Source: Acinetobacter kyonggiensis
GTDB lineage: Bacteria; Pseudomonadota; Gammaproteobacteria; Pseudomonadales; Moraxellaceae
NCBI RefSeq assembly: GCF_900107285.1
Contig: NZ_FNPK01000013.1
Location: forward strand, 27,967 to 91,966
Reading direction: 5' to 3'
DNA length: 64,000 nt
A program made the position numbers and the translations under genes. This document shows positions 1-9,410 of this stretch, piece by piece; position 1 is the stretch's first letter, and each line of letters starts with the position of its first letter. Below the pieces are notes generated by a model. It ran no database searches. It saw only the letters and a list, made by a program, of their open reading frames with translations, and was not told the DNA's origin.

Positions 1-1
1 G

Positions 2-205
2 GAAGATTCTAATAACAGGGAAAACTGGAAATTGATGTTATCCAGAAAATCAATTTTTCTCTGGATGCTTCAGAAATATCCACAAAATAAACAAAGATAT
101 GTAGTCATGATGCAAGACTCTAAATATCAACATATTCAATTCATTCGTTTAACATCACCCAGACAGGCGCAGGCGTTTTTAAAACGCTTGAGCGATTTCA
201 ATTGA
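2..205 (+). CDS. C-terminal end of an unidentified protein (5' end outside window)
   Basis: A frame open from the left edge encodes 67 residues and stops with TGA at 203-205. The residues are basic and rich in Arg, Lys and Gln, ending in FLKRLSDFN, and contain no transmembrane stretch. I do not recognise the family. The 3' end is followed within a few bases by the left half of a terminator hairpin (AAAAAAGCCTGAG), as expected for a real gene end. That hairpin was later split by a repeat element. Coding status is plausible because the frame has no stop from the edge, but the fragment is short. Confidence 0.55.
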   Translation, partial: EDSNNRENWKLMLSRKSIFLWMLQKYPQNKQRYVVMMQDSKYQHIQFIRLTSPRQAQAFLKRLSDFN

Positions 206-208
206 AAT

Positions 209-598
209 AAAAAAGCCTGAGTAATACTCATAATGCTGATCATTTAAGGGATTTTACAATTAACGCCTTAGCTTTTTAGTTATTCACGACGGAGTCTTAT
301 AATTTTAAATCAAATACTTGGAGCTCATCTATTACTTTGGATAAGCCCAAATGAGAAGCCTCAAAATATATTTTGAGTTCGCAAGAAAGGCATCTTACGG
401 CGCAGTGCGCCTCACTGCCAAACTCGCCAAATACCTTTTATTGATGAAGTAATCGCAGAAACTTTACTGCTTCAAAGTAGTCTTGCCTCAAACAGTTACA
501 GATGACGTTTCCGCGTATCGAATAACATCATGAATTTAAAATAAAAATGCCAGTCAATTTCTTAACTGACTGGCATTAGAGTAATACTCAGGCTTTTT
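209..598. terminator. Bidirectional terminator split by repeat insertion
   Basis: AAAAAGCCTGAG near 209-220 and ACTCAGGCTTTTTT near 585-598 would form a single perfect hairpin with a short AT loop if the DNA between them were removed. That would terminate the gene ending at 205 (+) and the AraC gene ending at 616 (-). The intervening 348 bp plus one duplicated 12-mer (GAGTAATACTCA at 219-230 and 579-590) is a repeat element, so the original terminator is now interrupted. Confidence 0.75.
231..578 (+). repeat. MITE-like repeat, copy 1 (348 bp)
   Basis: First of three related non-coding copies (others at 26416-26720 and 47928-48232). The left end TAATGCTGATCATTTAAGGG is a diverged version of the inverted right end CTTAACTGACTGGCATTA. 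The shared internal core includes CACGACGGAGTCTTATA and CTTTGGATAAGCCCAAA. An extra stretch of about 43 bp near 350-410 makes this copy longer. It is flanked exactly by the 12-bp direct repeat GAGTAATACTCA, so it looks like an insertion with target duplication. It has no open frame of useful size. The right end (near 545-578) is itself a hairpin able to act as a terminator. Confidence 0.85.
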
Positions 599-615
599 TA
601 TCAATTCATGAAAGA

Positions 616-1626
616 TTAATGATAGCCATGTAATTGACGGTACAGTCCTGGTGTAACACCTGTCCATTTTTTAAATGCACGGTGGAAGGTACTGGTTTCA
701 CTAAAGCCAACTTGTTGTGCCACATCTTCTAAGGTTAAGTTTGGATTCAATAACAGATGGATTGCGGCATCACGGCGTAAGGCATCTTTCACGCCTTGAT
801 AACTTTTACCTTCCGCAGCCAAACGACGACGTAAGGTTTGCGGTGAAAGATAGAGCATCGAAGCGACATCATTCAAGGTTGGCATTTCTTCACCAATTTG
901 GCTCTTTAATACGTCACGAATACGTGAAGTTAAAGAGTTGGTGTTTTTAAATTTAACCAAAAGCTGAGCAGGCGCAGCTTTCAGGAATTCTTCAAGATTT
1001 TCTTCCGTTTGGCGAAGCGGTAAATCTAGATAGTCGGCAGCAAAGGTAATTTCGGTACGCTGTGCATCAAATTGCATGACAGGTGCAAAGAACAACGCAT
1101 CGTATTCATCTGCATGCGCAGGACGAGGGTAGCCAAAATGCACGCGTTCTAAAGGCAGGCGGCGTTCAATCAACCAAGAAGCTAGACCATGCCAAATCAT
1201 CAGCATACTTTCGGTAATGAAGTGATCGGGGTCCATACTTTTGGGAATGAGTGGAACAAGGCGTGCTTCGTGTTTGTCACGCTCCAGTGTTACCGACCAT
1301 TCATCACCAAACAGTTTATAAAACTGTGATGAAAGTTCTAAAGCATCTCCTAGCGTTTTTGCGTGGATGATGAGCTGACACATAATGGCAAAAGTGCCTA
1401 AACGACGTGGCTGAATATCAAAGCCGACGTGTTCATCTTGAGTCACCATCCACAGCATTTTAATAAAACGAGTGTACTGTTCTGGGGAAATACGTGCTTT
1501 AGGCTGACGTAATAATTCTGCCTCTATGCCGACATGGGACAATAAGGTTTCGACATCCATGCCTAGACGTTTGACACCTGTGAGAGCGGCATTGACGAAG
1601 TGGATACTAATCGTATCGCGACTCAT
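616..1626 (-). CDS. AraC-family transcriptional regulator with arabinose-binding-like N-terminal domain
   Basis: A 336-residue regulator of the OruR/ArgR-like AraC subgroup. The N-terminal two thirds match the Arabinose_bd type of ligand domain (RISPEQYTRFIKML, GTFAIMCQLIIHAKTLGDAL). The last ~100 residues hold two helix-turn-helix motifs, the second as GFSETSTFHRAFKKWTGVTP. I start at the ATG at 1626 (MSRDTISIHF) because GAAGGA lies 6-7 bases upstream; an in-frame ATG 30 bases earlier has no such site. It is divergent from the CoA-transferase gene at 1836, so it may regulate it, but this is inferred from position only. The ligand is unknown. Confidence 0.88.
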   Translation of the reverse strand: MSRDTISIHFVNAALTGVKRLGMDVETLLSHVGIEAELLRQPKARISPEQYTRFIKMLWMVTQDEHVGFDIQPRRLGTFAIMCQLIIHAKTLGDALELSSQFYKLFGDEWSVTLERDKHEARLVPLIPKSMDPDHFITESMLMIWHGLASWLIERRLPLERVHFGYPRPAHADEYDALFFAPVMQFDAQRTEITFAADYLDLPLRQTEENLEEFLKAAPAQLLVKFKNTNSLTSRIRDVLKSQIGEEMPTLNDVASMLYLSPQTLRRRLAAEGKSYQGVKDALRRDAAIHLLLNPNLTLEDVAQQVGFSETSTFHRAFKKWTGVTPGLYRQLHGYH

Positions 1627-1835
1627 GTTAAATCCTTCAGTCTCTTTTATATTCACTTTAGTTGACCTAAATGACGCTAAAAATTATTTGAATAGCAATT
1701 TACAATGGGTATTTTGCCTTGTTTACATCTTAAATTGCCGAAATGATCAAGGTAAATGGCTGAACATGACATTGTTTTATGACTTTTATATTTCTAATAT
1801 GGATAAAAAATCAACATAGAGTGAGTAAAAATAAC

Positions 1836-2954
1836 ATGGATACAGCTTTAAAGGGATTGAAAGTCCTCGATTTTTCCACACTTTTACCGGGACCATTTGC
1901 CACATTGTATTTAGCCGATCTAGGTGCAGAAGTGATTCATGTCGAATCGCCTTCACGCCCAGATCTGATTCGTATCTTCCCGCCTTATGCCAATGGACAA
2001 GCAACTTCACATAGTTATTTGAATCGTAATAAGAAATCTATAGCCTTAGATTTAAAAGATCCGCAAAACATAGAACTGATTAAAAGTAAAATTGCTGATT
2101 TTGATATTGTGGTGGAGCAGTTTAGGCCCGAAGTGATGAAACGACTGGGTTTGGATTATTCTACGCTCGCAAAAATTAACCCACGATTGATTTATTGTTC
2201 CATTACAGGCTATGGGCAAACAGGACTTTATAAAGATAAGGCCGGTCATGACATTAATTATCTCGCCCTTTCTGGGATTGTCGGGCATAGCGGTCGACAA
2301 GACAGTGGCCCACCGCCGATGGGCATTCAAATTGCTGATATTGCGGGCGGTTCTTTGCATGCGGTGATTGCTATTTTATCTGCGGTGATTGAGCGTCAAC
2401 GCAGTGGGCAAGGGCAGTATATTGATATCTCAATGACCGATTGTGTGGCCACTTTAAATAGCATGGCAGCAGCAGCAGTTTTAGCTGGGGAAACCAAACA
2501 GTATGCAGAACAATCACATTTAAATGGCGCGACCTATTATGACTATTATCAGACCCTTGATGGTCGATATTTATCGGTAGGCAGTATTGAACCACAGTTT
2601 ATGTCGGGGTTAGCCACCATTTTAGAGCTTCCTATCCTTTTAGAAAAAGGTGCTTCTTTTGATGCAACCGATCAAAAATTAGTGAAGCAAGCGCTACAAG
2701 AAAAAATTAAAACCAAGACATGTACGGAATGGACATCCATTTTTGCACAACTAGATGTATGCGTAGAACCCGTTTTGCAATTAGATGAAGCATTAAACTC
2801 TGCATTGGCAAAACAACGGCAATGGGTGATTGATGTTCCTCTTGCTGAGCAAAGTACACAGACAGAACCTCAGTTAGCATGTCCGATTAAATTTTCACGC
2901 TCAAAAATGAGCTACAAACATATTGGCAAAAAATTAGGCGAAGATTCTTTTTAA
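1836..2954 (+). CDS. CaiB/BaiF CoA-transferase family protein, alpha-methylacyl-CoA racemase type
   Basis: A 372-residue class III CoA-transferase fold protein. The N-terminus (LKVLDFSTLLPGPFATLYLADLGAEVIHVE) is the family signature. GHDINYLALSG near residue 124 is the motif characteristic of alpha-methylacyl-CoA racemases, whose Asp and His act in alpha-proton exchange on 2-methylacyl-CoA thioesters. A racemase role in branched acyl-CoA breakdown is therefore more likely than formyl-CoA transfer. The start at 1836 is chosen because the family begins just before LKGLKVLDFS; a GTG at 1821 is an alternative. It lies divergently from the AraC regulator, with no obvious operon partner downstream. 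Confidence 0.82.
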   Translation: MDTALKGLKVLDFSTLLPGPFATLYLADLGAEVIHVESPSRPDLIRIFPPYANGQATSHSYLNRNKKSIALDLKDPQNIELIKSKIADFDIVVEQFRPEVMKRLGLDYSTLAKINPRLIYCSITGYGQTGLYKDKAGHDINYLALSGIVGHSGRQDSGPPPMGIQIADIAGGSLHAVIAILSAVIERQRSGQGQYIDISMTDCVATLNSMAAAAVLAGETKQYAEQSHLNGATYYDYYQTLDGRYLSVGSIEPQFMSGLATILELPILLEKGASFDATDQKLVKQALQEKIKTKTCTEWTSIFAQLDVCVEPVLQLDEALNSALAKQRQWVIDVPLAEQSTQTEPQLACPIKFSRSKMSYKHIGKKLGEDSF

Positions 2955-3014
2955 ATATCACAATGTGATAAAATATCGCCAAATTTAAACAAAAAACAAC
3001 AAAAAAAATCATTA

Positions 3015-3042
3015 TTCACAAATAATAGGCGTAACCTATACA
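3015..3042 (+). promoter_or_regulatory. Putative promoter of the OprB gene
   Basis: TTCACA at 3015-3020 and TATACA at 3037-3042 are separated by 16 bp and lie 30 bp before the start codon. The -10 box lies inside the palindrome at 3031-3050. This is a visual match to the sigma70 consensus only. Confidence 0.45.
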
Positions 3043-3050
3043 TAGGTTAC
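3031..3050. promoter_or_regulatory. Palindromic operator candidate before the OprB porin gene
   Basis: GTAACCTAT and ATAGGTTAC form perfect 9-bp inverted arms around a 2-bp centre and overlap the putative -10 box. A dimeric repressor bound here would block the promoter. The regulator is not identified. Confidence 0.5.
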
Positions 3051-3071
3051 ATATTGTTGAAAAGGTCACTA

Positions 3072-4340
3072 ATGATGAATAAATATAGTAGGAAAATATT
3101 TTTTGGAATTAGCTTTTTAGCAGTCAGTTGTGCAATACAGAGTACTTTTGCTAATCGTACTTTTTCATCTGAAAGCCCTTGGATGTTCGGTGACTGGAAT
3201 GGTCAACGTACTGAATTACAGACGAAAGGTTATGATTTTAGCCTAGGTTATACGGGTGAAATGGCAACCTTGCTTGATGCAAGGCATGCTTCCAGCCATG
3301 GCACTGAATATGCAGATCAATTCGCGATTGGTGCTCATTTCGATTTAAACAAAATCTTAGGGTGGCAAGATACTGAAGCACAAATTACCGTGACTGAGCG
3401 TAATGGTCGTTCACTTTCACAAACTTCAGATGCTTTAAATGGTCAATCTACGGGTGTTGAAAATGGTCATTTAAGCTCGACCCAAGAAGTCTGGGGGCGT
3501 GGACAAACTTGGCGTTTAACTGATTTTTGGATCAAGAAAAAATTCTTAGATCAAAAATTAGATGTGAAAGTGGGGCGTTTTGGTGAAGGTGAAGACTTTA
3601 ATAGTTTTGACTGTGATTTCCAGAATTTGGCTCTTTGTGGTTCGCAAGTGGGTAACTGGGTCGGTGATCAGTGGTACAACTGGCCAGTCAGCCAATGGGC
3701 TGCACGGGTGAAATATAACGTCACTCCAGACCTTTATGCACAGCTGGGTGCATACGAATACAATCCTGAAAATTTAGAGCGCGGTAAAGGCTTTAACCTC
3801 AGCACTGATGGTTCTCATGGTGCCATTATTCCTACGGAACTGGTTTGGACACCGAAAACAGGTGAACAAAAACTTCCGGGTGAATACCGTGCTGGCTATT
3901 ACTACAGCACAGCCGATGCGGTGGTGATTGGTCATCAAGATCAAAAAGATCAACACCAAGGTGGTTGGCTTGTTGCGAAGCAACAATTAACGGCACATAA
4001 AGGTGATGTCTCTCGTGGTCTCACTGGTTTTGTCAACGTAACTGTGCATGATTCAGCAACCAACAACGTTAGCGATATGCAAAATATCGGTCTGGTTTAT
4101 AAAGGTGCGATGGATTCACGTCCTAAAGACGAAATGGCTTTCGGTCTTGCACGTATCAATCTGAACGATGATCTGAATGATGGTCGTAACGAAGAATATG
4201 ATGCAGAAGTTTACTACGGTTTACATGCAACCAATTGGTTAACCATTCGTCCGAATGTTCAATATATTCGTCATGTCGGTGCATATAAGAATGGCGAAAA
4301 TGCTTGGGTGGGCGGGGTTAAGTTTCAAACAGCATTCTAG
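3072..4340 (+). CDS. Carbohydrate-selective porin, OprB family
   Basis: A 422-residue outer-membrane protein. The N-terminus is a signal peptide (basic MMNKYSRK, hydrophobic core, cleavage expected after QSTFA). The mature part starts with SPWMFGDWNGQRTELQTKGYDFSLGYTGE, typical of OprB porins, and the chain ends in the aromatic residue expected of a beta-barrel (FQTAF). It probably admits glucose or other aldoses to the periplasm, where the neighbouring Gcd oxidises them. The ATG at 3072 follows AAAGGT by 5 bases; the ATG at 3075 is equally possible. A strong terminator separates it from gcd, so the two are adjacent but need not be one transcript. Confidence 0.88.
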   Translation: MMNKYSRKIFFGISFLAVSCAIQSTFANRTFSSESPWMFGDWNGQRTELQTKGYDFSLGYTGEMATLLDARHASSHGTEYADQFAIGAHFDLNKILGWQDTEAQITVTERNGRSLSQTSDALNGQSTGVENGHLSSTQEVWGRGQTWRLTDFWIKKKFLDQKLDVKVGRFGEGEDFNSFDCDFQNLALCGSQVGNWVGDQWYNWPVSQWAARVKYNVTPDLYAQLGAYEYNPENLERGKGFNLSTDGSHGAIIPTELVWTPKTGEQKLPGEYRAGYYYSTADAVVIGHQDQKDQHQGGWLVAKQQLTAHKGDVSRGLTGFVNVTVHDSATNNVSDMQNIGLVYKGAMDSRPKDEMAFGLARINLNDDLNDGRNEEYDAEVYYGLHATNWLTIRPNVQYIRHVGAYKNGENAWVGGVKFQTAF

Positions 4341-4454
4341 TTTGTAGATAATAAATACTTGAGTAACAACTGAAGCCTTGAGTTTTTTACGCTTTCAGAC
4401 ATGCTATATCGGTAGCCTTAGGTATTTAAAATCTAAAAACTAATAAAAAAAGCT

Positions 4455-4484
4455 GCTCATACTTGTTCACAAGTATGAGCTTTT
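4455..4484 (+). terminator. Rho-independent terminator after the OprB gene
   Basis: GCTCATACTTG and CAAGTATGAGC form a perfect 11-bp stem with a TTCA loop, followed by TTTT. Confidence 0.8.
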
Positions 4485-4515
4485 CAATTAAGAATTTTAG
4501 AAATAGGTGGTTAAT

Positions 4516-6918
4516 ATGAATACTCCATCTTCAGGTTCAGGTTTAAAAACGATTTTAGCCATTGTTGCTATCATTTTCGGTTTAGTCCTGCTGATTGGAG
4601 GAATTTATCTTGCAGTGCTTGGTGGGTCTTGGTACTACATCATTGCAGGTTTATTCTTCATCGCTACTGCAATTTTATTGCAAAAATTAAAAAGCTCGGC
4701 ATTGATTGTGTATGCAATATTTGTATTGGGTACAGTGGTATGGGGCTTATGGGAAGTGGGTTCTGACTTCTTTGCATTGGCTCCTCGTTTAGATATTTTA
4801 GGTTTATTTGGTCTTTTATTGTTAATTCCAGCAGTCACTCGTGGTTTTAACAATACCAAAGGTGCAAAAATTGCCCTGACGGGTACATTGGCCATCACTA
4901 TTGCAGTGATGATCTATGCGGTATTTAATGACCCGCAAGAAATTCGCGGGGAATTAACGACCAAGCAGCCTGCCACTGCTCAGCCGATTCCGGGTATTGC
5001 TGACGCGGACTGGCCAGCCTATGGTCGTACTCAGTCGGGTCTACGTTATTCGCCATTAAATAAAATTAATTCAGAGAACGTGAAAGACTTAAAAGTCGCT
5101 TGGACGTATAACACAGGCGATTTTAAAACTAAAAATGACTCAGGTGAAACCACCAATCAGGTGACGCCAATTAAAGTTGGCGACAATATGTACATCTGTA
5201 CAACACACCAAAAATTGGTTGCGCTGGATCCGACAACGGGTCAGGCGAAATGGACATTTGATCCGAAATTAAAAGCGGATAAAACCTTCCAACATTTAAC
5301 CTGTCGCGGTGTTTCGTATTTTGATGCGAGCAATACAGCAGGTTTCGAAACCAGTTTAGCTGCGAAGAAAACCACTTCAGCAGAATGCCCTCAAAAAATC
5401 ATTTTACCTGTCAATGATGGTCGCCTTGTTGCGATCAATGCCAAAACGGGTCAAGCATGTACAGATTTTGGTAAAAATGGTGAAGTTGATTTACAAAAAG
5501 ACATGCCATTCCCTTATCCGGGCGGGTATATCCCAACGTCACCGCCAGTGATTACTGGTACAACCATTATTATTGCCGGTTCAACCACAGATAACTATTC
5601 AACTGAAGAGCCATCGGGTGTGATCCGTGGTTATGATGTCAATACGGGTGAACTTCTTTGGGTCTTTGATACGGGCGCGGAAGATCCAAATGCCATTCCT
5701 GCACCGGGTCAAAAATATGTTCAAAATTCGCCAAACGCATGGGCACCTTTAGCTTATGACGCGAAGTTGGATATTGTATATGTACCTACGGGTGTCGGTA
5801 CGCCTGATATTTGGGGCGGGAACCGTACTGAGTTGCATGAGCGTTATGCAAACTCGATGTTGGCGATCAATGCGACAACAGGTAAATTGGTATGGAACTT
5901 CCAAACCACGCATCATGATTTGTGGGATATGGACGTACCATCTCAACCGACATTGACCGATATTAAAGACAAATCTGGGAATTTGGTTCCTGCAATTTAT
6001 GTGTTGACTAAAACGGGGAATGTCTTTGTTCTAGACCGTCGTACTGGTGCAGCAATTGTTCCAATTACTGAGAAACCTGTGCCACAAACGGTAAAACGTG
6101 GTCCACAAACCAAAGGTGAACGTTATGCTGCTACACAACCGTTCTCTGATTTTGATCTTGCACCGAAAGAAAAATTAACGGATAAACAAATGTGGGGTGC
6201 CACCATGTTTGACCAATTGATCTGCCGTGTGTCTTTCCATAAATTGAACTACGATGGCATTTATACTCCACCTTCTGAAAATGGGACTTTGGTGTTCCCG
6301 GGTAATTTAGGTGTGTTTGAATGGGGCGGCATGTCAGTCAACCCAGACCGTCAAATTGCCGTAATGAATCCAATTGGCTTACCATTTGTATCTAAACTGA
6401 TTCCAGCTGATCCGAACCGTCCAAAAACGGCCAAAGGCGCGGGCACTGAAGCGGGTGTTCAGCCAATGTATGGTGTGCCTTACGGTGTGGAAATCAGTGC
6501 GTTCTTGTCTCCATTCGGTTTGCCATGTAAGCAACCTGCTTGGGGCTATGTGGCTGGTGTCGATTTAAATACTCATGAAGTGGCTTGGAAACGTCGTATT
6601 GGTACAATTCGTGACAGTATGCCGGGTATTCCGTTACCGCCATTTAAAATGGGTGTGCCAATGCTTGGCGGTTCAATTTCTACTGCGGGTAACGTAATGT
6701 TTGTTGGTGGTACTCAGGATGATTACATTCGTGCAATCAATGTGACCAATGGTGATGAACTTTGGAAAGGTCGTTTGCCAGCAGGTGGACAAGCAACCCC
6801 AATGACCTATGAAAGCAACGGTAAACAATACGTGGTGATTATGGCGGGTGGACATGGTTCATTTGGCACCAAGATGGGTGATGCTTTAGTGGCTTATGCG
6901 TTACCCGATCAAAAATAA
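4516..6918 (+). CDS. gcd: Membrane-bound PQQ-dependent glucose dehydrogenase
   Basis: An 800-residue quinoprotein that oxidises D-glucose to gluconolactone at the periplasmic face and passes electrons to ubiquinone. Residues about 10-140 form five transmembrane helices. The remainder is the eight-bladed PQQ propeller. Family motifs visible are FQHLTCRGVSYF, DLWDMDVPSQPTL (with the active-site Asp), YVLTKTGNVFVLDRRTG (with the PQQ-contacting Lys) and GPQTKGERYAATQPFSDFDL. The ATG at 4516 has AGGTGG 5 bases upstream, so the earlier GTG at 4507 is less likely. The OprB porin directly upstream supports periplasmic sugar oxidation. No PQQ synthesis genes are in the window. Confidence 0.96.
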   Translation: MNTPSSGSGLKTILAIVAIIFGLVLLIGGIYLAVLGGSWYYIIAGLFFIATAILLQKLKSSALIVYAIFVLGTVVWGLWEVGSDFFALAPRLDILGLFGLLLLIPAVTRGFNNTKGAKIALTGTLAITIAVMIYAVFNDPQEIRGELTTKQPATAQPIPGIADADWPAYGRTQSGLRYSPLNKINSENVKDLKVAWTYNTGDFKTKNDSGETTNQVTPIKVGDNMYICTTHQKLVALDPTTGQAKWTFDPKLKADKTFQHLTCRGVSYFDASNTAGFETSLAAKKTTSAECPQKIILPVNDGRLVAINAKTGQACTDFGKNGEVDLQKDMPFPYPGGYIPTSPPVITGTTIIIAGSTTDNYSTEEPSGVIRGYDVNTGELLWVFDTGAEDPNAIPAPGQKYVQNSPNAWAPLAYDAKLDIVYVPTGVGTPDIWGGNRTELHERYANSMLAINATTGKLVWNFQTTHHDLWDMDVPSQPTLTDIKDKSGNLVPAIYVLTKTGNVFVLDRRTGAAIVPITEKPVPQTVKRGPQTKGERYAATQPFSDFDLAPKEKLTDKQMWGATMFDQLICRVSFHKLNYDGIYTPPSENGTLVFPGNLGVFEWGGMSVNPDRQIAVMNPIGLPFVSKLIPADPNRPKTAKGAGTEAGVQPMYGVPYGVEISAFLSPFGLPCKQPAWGYVAGVDLNTHEVAWKRRIGTIRDSMPGIPLPPFKMGVPMLGGSISTAGNVMFVGGTQDDYIRAINVTNGDELWKGRLPAGGQATPMTYESNGKQYVVIMAGGHGSFGTKMGDALVAYALPDQK

Positions 6919-6939
6919 TCTGTTGTAAGTAGTTGATTT

Positions 6940-6966
6940 AAAAGCCTGATTCGTCAGGCTTTTTTA
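6940..6966 (+). terminator. Terminator after gcd
   Basis: AAAAGCCTGA, loop TTCG, TCAGGCTTTTTT: a GC-rich stem followed by a T run. Confidence 0.85.
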
Positions 6967-7227
6967 TTGGTTTTATTCTGTCTTACAATATATTTTCTTA
7001 TTTAGATTTGAATATTTACGTTGTATATGAGAAATAATGATAAACAAGTGAAAAGAACATCAAATCGAATAAAGGCGGCAGGATTTTGCTGTATCCCACG
7101 ATATCTGTGAAATATTGACACCCTTATCAATAAAACCGCTATTAAATATGTAAAAAACGCATTTTGTTGATAGGTTAAATCTCGTTATGCTGTGCATCGT
7201 TATAATAGAAACTACTAGCCGTACGCC

Positions 7228-8871
7228 ATGTATTTATATACTGATTTTGATCAGCAACTGATCAATGAACGTGTTGCACAATTCCGTGACCAAACGGAAC
7301 GTTATTTAGCGGGTAAATTGACGGAAGATGAATACCGTCCGCTACGTCTACAAAATGGTTTATACGTTCAACGCTATGCGCCAATGTTACGTATTGCTGT
7401 GCCTTATGGCTTAATGAACTCAAACCAACTGCGTAAAATTTCGGATTTGGCAAAAGAGTATGATCGTGGGTATGCCCATGTATCAACGCGTCAAAATATT
7501 CAGTTTAACTGGCCAGCACTCGAAAATGTACCTGACATGTTGGCAGAACTTGCAACAGTTCAAATGCATGCCATTCAAACCTCAGGTAACTGTATTCGTA
7601 ATACCACGACCGACCAGTATGCTGGTGTGGTGGCAGGTGAAATTGCAGATCCACGTCCAACCTGTGAATTGATTCGTCAATGGTCAACATTCCATCCAGA
7701 ATTTGCCTTCTTGCCACGTAAATTTAAAATTGCAGTCTCTGCATTGGCGGAAACGGATCGTGCAGCGGTTTCATTCCATGATATCGGTGTGTATATCGTG
7801 AAGAATGAAGCAGGTGAAATTGGCTATAAAATTAAAGTTGGTGGTGGTTTAGGCCGTACACCAGTCATTGGTAGCTTTATTCGTGACTTCTTACCACGTG
7901 AAGATTTAATCGCCTATTTAGAAGCCGTTTTACGTGTGTATAACTTGCATGGTCGCCGTGACAACAAATATAAAGCGCGTATCAAAATTTTGGTCAAAGC
8001 GTTAACGCCTGCGGTATTTGCGGAGAAAGTTGAAGCTGAATTTGCGCATACCATTCAGACTTTAAAAATTCAGCCTGAAATTTTGACAAAATTAGACCAA
8101 GAATTTACACCGTTTGATTATCAAGATTATGCAGATGAAGATTTTACTGAATTGTTTGCAGCTTATCCGAAATTCAAGCAATGGTTTAATATCAACACCA
8201 ATGCACATAAAGTAACAGGTTATCGTATCGTTACGATTTCACTGAAACGTGCTGGTATTGCACCGGGTGATATGAGCACTGAAGAAATGAACTTGATCGC
8301 AGATCTTGCAGATCAATATACATTCGGTGAGCTTCGTACCACGCATGAACAAAATATTTCATTGGTTGATGTACCGCAAAAAGATTTATTTGCAGTATGG
8401 CAAGCACTGGAAGTGAATAATTTGGCACGCGCACATATTGGTTTTGTCACCGATATTATTTGCTGTCCGGGCGGTGATTTCTGTTCATTGGCAAATGCGA
8501 AATCTATTCCAATCTCTGAAGCGATTTCACGCCGTTTTGATGATTTAGACACGATTTACAACTTAGGTAAATTGGATCTCAACATCTCTGGCTGTATGAA
8601 TGCTTGTGGTCATCACCATGTGGGGAATATTGGTATTTTAGGTGTCGATAAAAAAGGTGCCGAGTTCTACCAAATTACCTTAGGTGGCAACGCGGATCAT
8701 GATGCTTCAATTGGTGACATTTTAGGGCCATCATTTGCAGCAGATCGTGTACCTGATGTGGTTGAAGAAATTTTAAATACCTATCTTGATCTTCGTACTG
8801 AAGGTGAAGAGTTTATAGAAACCTATCGCCGTGTTGGCATTCAACCCTTTAAGGAGCGTGCATATGCTTAA
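7228..8871 (+). CDS. cysI: Nitrite/sulfite reductase hemoprotein (CysI-type)
   Basis: A 547-residue siroheme and 4Fe-4S reductase for six-electron reduction of sulfite to sulfide in cysteine synthesis. It has two repeats of the ferredoxin-like half domain (LRIAVPYGLMNSNQLRKISDLAKEY; TYRFGEL-type sequence YTFGELRTTHEQN) and the cluster-binding cysteines CCPGGDFC near residue 412 and GCMNACGHH near 455. This is the Pseudomonas/Acinetobacter type that works without a CysJ flavoprotein. The DUF934 gene overlaps its end, as in pseudomonads. A nitrite substrate cannot be excluded by sequence, but the neighbour favours sulfite. Confidence 0.88.
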   Translation: MYLYTDFDQQLINERVAQFRDQTERYLAGKLTEDEYRPLRLQNGLYVQRYAPMLRIAVPYGLMNSNQLRKISDLAKEYDRGYAHVSTRQNIQFNWPALENVPDMLAELATVQMHAIQTSGNCIRNTTTDQYAGVVAGEIADPRPTCELIRQWSTFHPEFAFLPRKFKIAVSALAETDRAAVSFHDIGVYIVKNEAGEIGYKIKVGGGLGRTPVIGSFIRDFLPREDLIAYLEAVLRVYNLHGRRDNKYKARIKILVKALTPAVFAEKVEAEFAHTIQTLKIQPEILTKLDQEFTPFDYQDYADEDFTELFAAYPKFKQWFNINTNAHKVTGYRIVTISLKRAGIAPGDMSTEEMNLIADLADQYTFGELRTTHEQNISLVDVPQKDLFAVWQALEVNNLARAHIGFVTDIICCPGGDFCSLANAKSIPISEAISRRFDDLDTIYNLGKLDLNISGCMNACGHHHVGNIGILGVDKKGAEFYQITLGGNADHDASIGDILGPSFAADRVPDVVEEILNTYLDLRTEGEEFIETYRRVGIQPFKERAYA

Positions 8872-9349
8872 TACCGCACTACAAGTGCTCTCTAAAGATG
8901 GCACGATTGCAGACAATACTTATCAAGTGATTGGTGAAGATGGCGTGTTGCCACAAGGTGATGTGGTTTTAACCGTTGAACAGTTAGATCAAATTGCAAA
9001 TGTATCTGGCAAAAAAGCGCTCTACATTACTGTGGATGCTTCTCCTGAAGTGAACGAATTCCCACTTGATCAACTCGATGCAATCTTTATTGAGTTTGCA
9101 GGCTTTAACGATGGTCGTGGTTATTCATTTGCAGCATTGTTGCGTCGTCAAGGCTATCAAGGCGAACTTCGTGCGACAGGCGATATTTTTAAAGATGTGT
9201 TGAACTATTTGAAGCGTTCGGGTTTCGATACTTTCGTGGTGAAAGAAGGTAAAGATATTCATGAAGCAGCAGCAGGTTTACATGATTTTAAACATCCGTA
9301 CCAAGCATCGACGGCAGTTGCACAAGCAAGTTATCAAACAGGTGCTTAA
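8864..9349 (+). CDS. DUF934 family protein linked to sulfite reductase
   Basis: A 161-residue protein that overlaps the end of the sulfite reductase gene by 8 bases. The ATG at 8864 has AAGGAG 7 bases upstream, inside the cysI coding end, so translation is probably coupled. The central region (IFIEFAGFNDGRGYSFAALL) and FDTFVVKEGKD match the DUF934 family, which is regularly found beside this type of CysI and is presumed to support sulfite reduction, perhaps as an electron-transfer or assembly partner. The biochemical role is not established. Confidence 0.85.
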   Translation: MLNTALQVLSKDGTIADNTYQVIGEDGVLPQGDVVLTVEQLDQIANVSGKKALYITVDASPEVNEFPLDQLDAIFIEFAGFNDGRGYSFAALLRRQGYQGELRATGDIFKDVLNYLKRSGFDTFVVKEGKDIHEAAAGLHDFKHPYQASTAVAQASYQTGA

Positions 9350-9365
9350 TTTCAATTAAGTACTT

Positions 9366-9394
9366 AAAAAAGCCGGATAAATTCCGGCTTTTTT
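9366..9394 (+). terminator. Terminator after the cysI-DUF934 operon
   Basis: GCCGGA, loop TAAAT, TCCGGC, flanked by A and T runs, so it could also serve the convergent gene at 9411. Confidence 0.85.
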
Positions 9395-9410
9395 GTATTT
9401 CAAGAAAACC

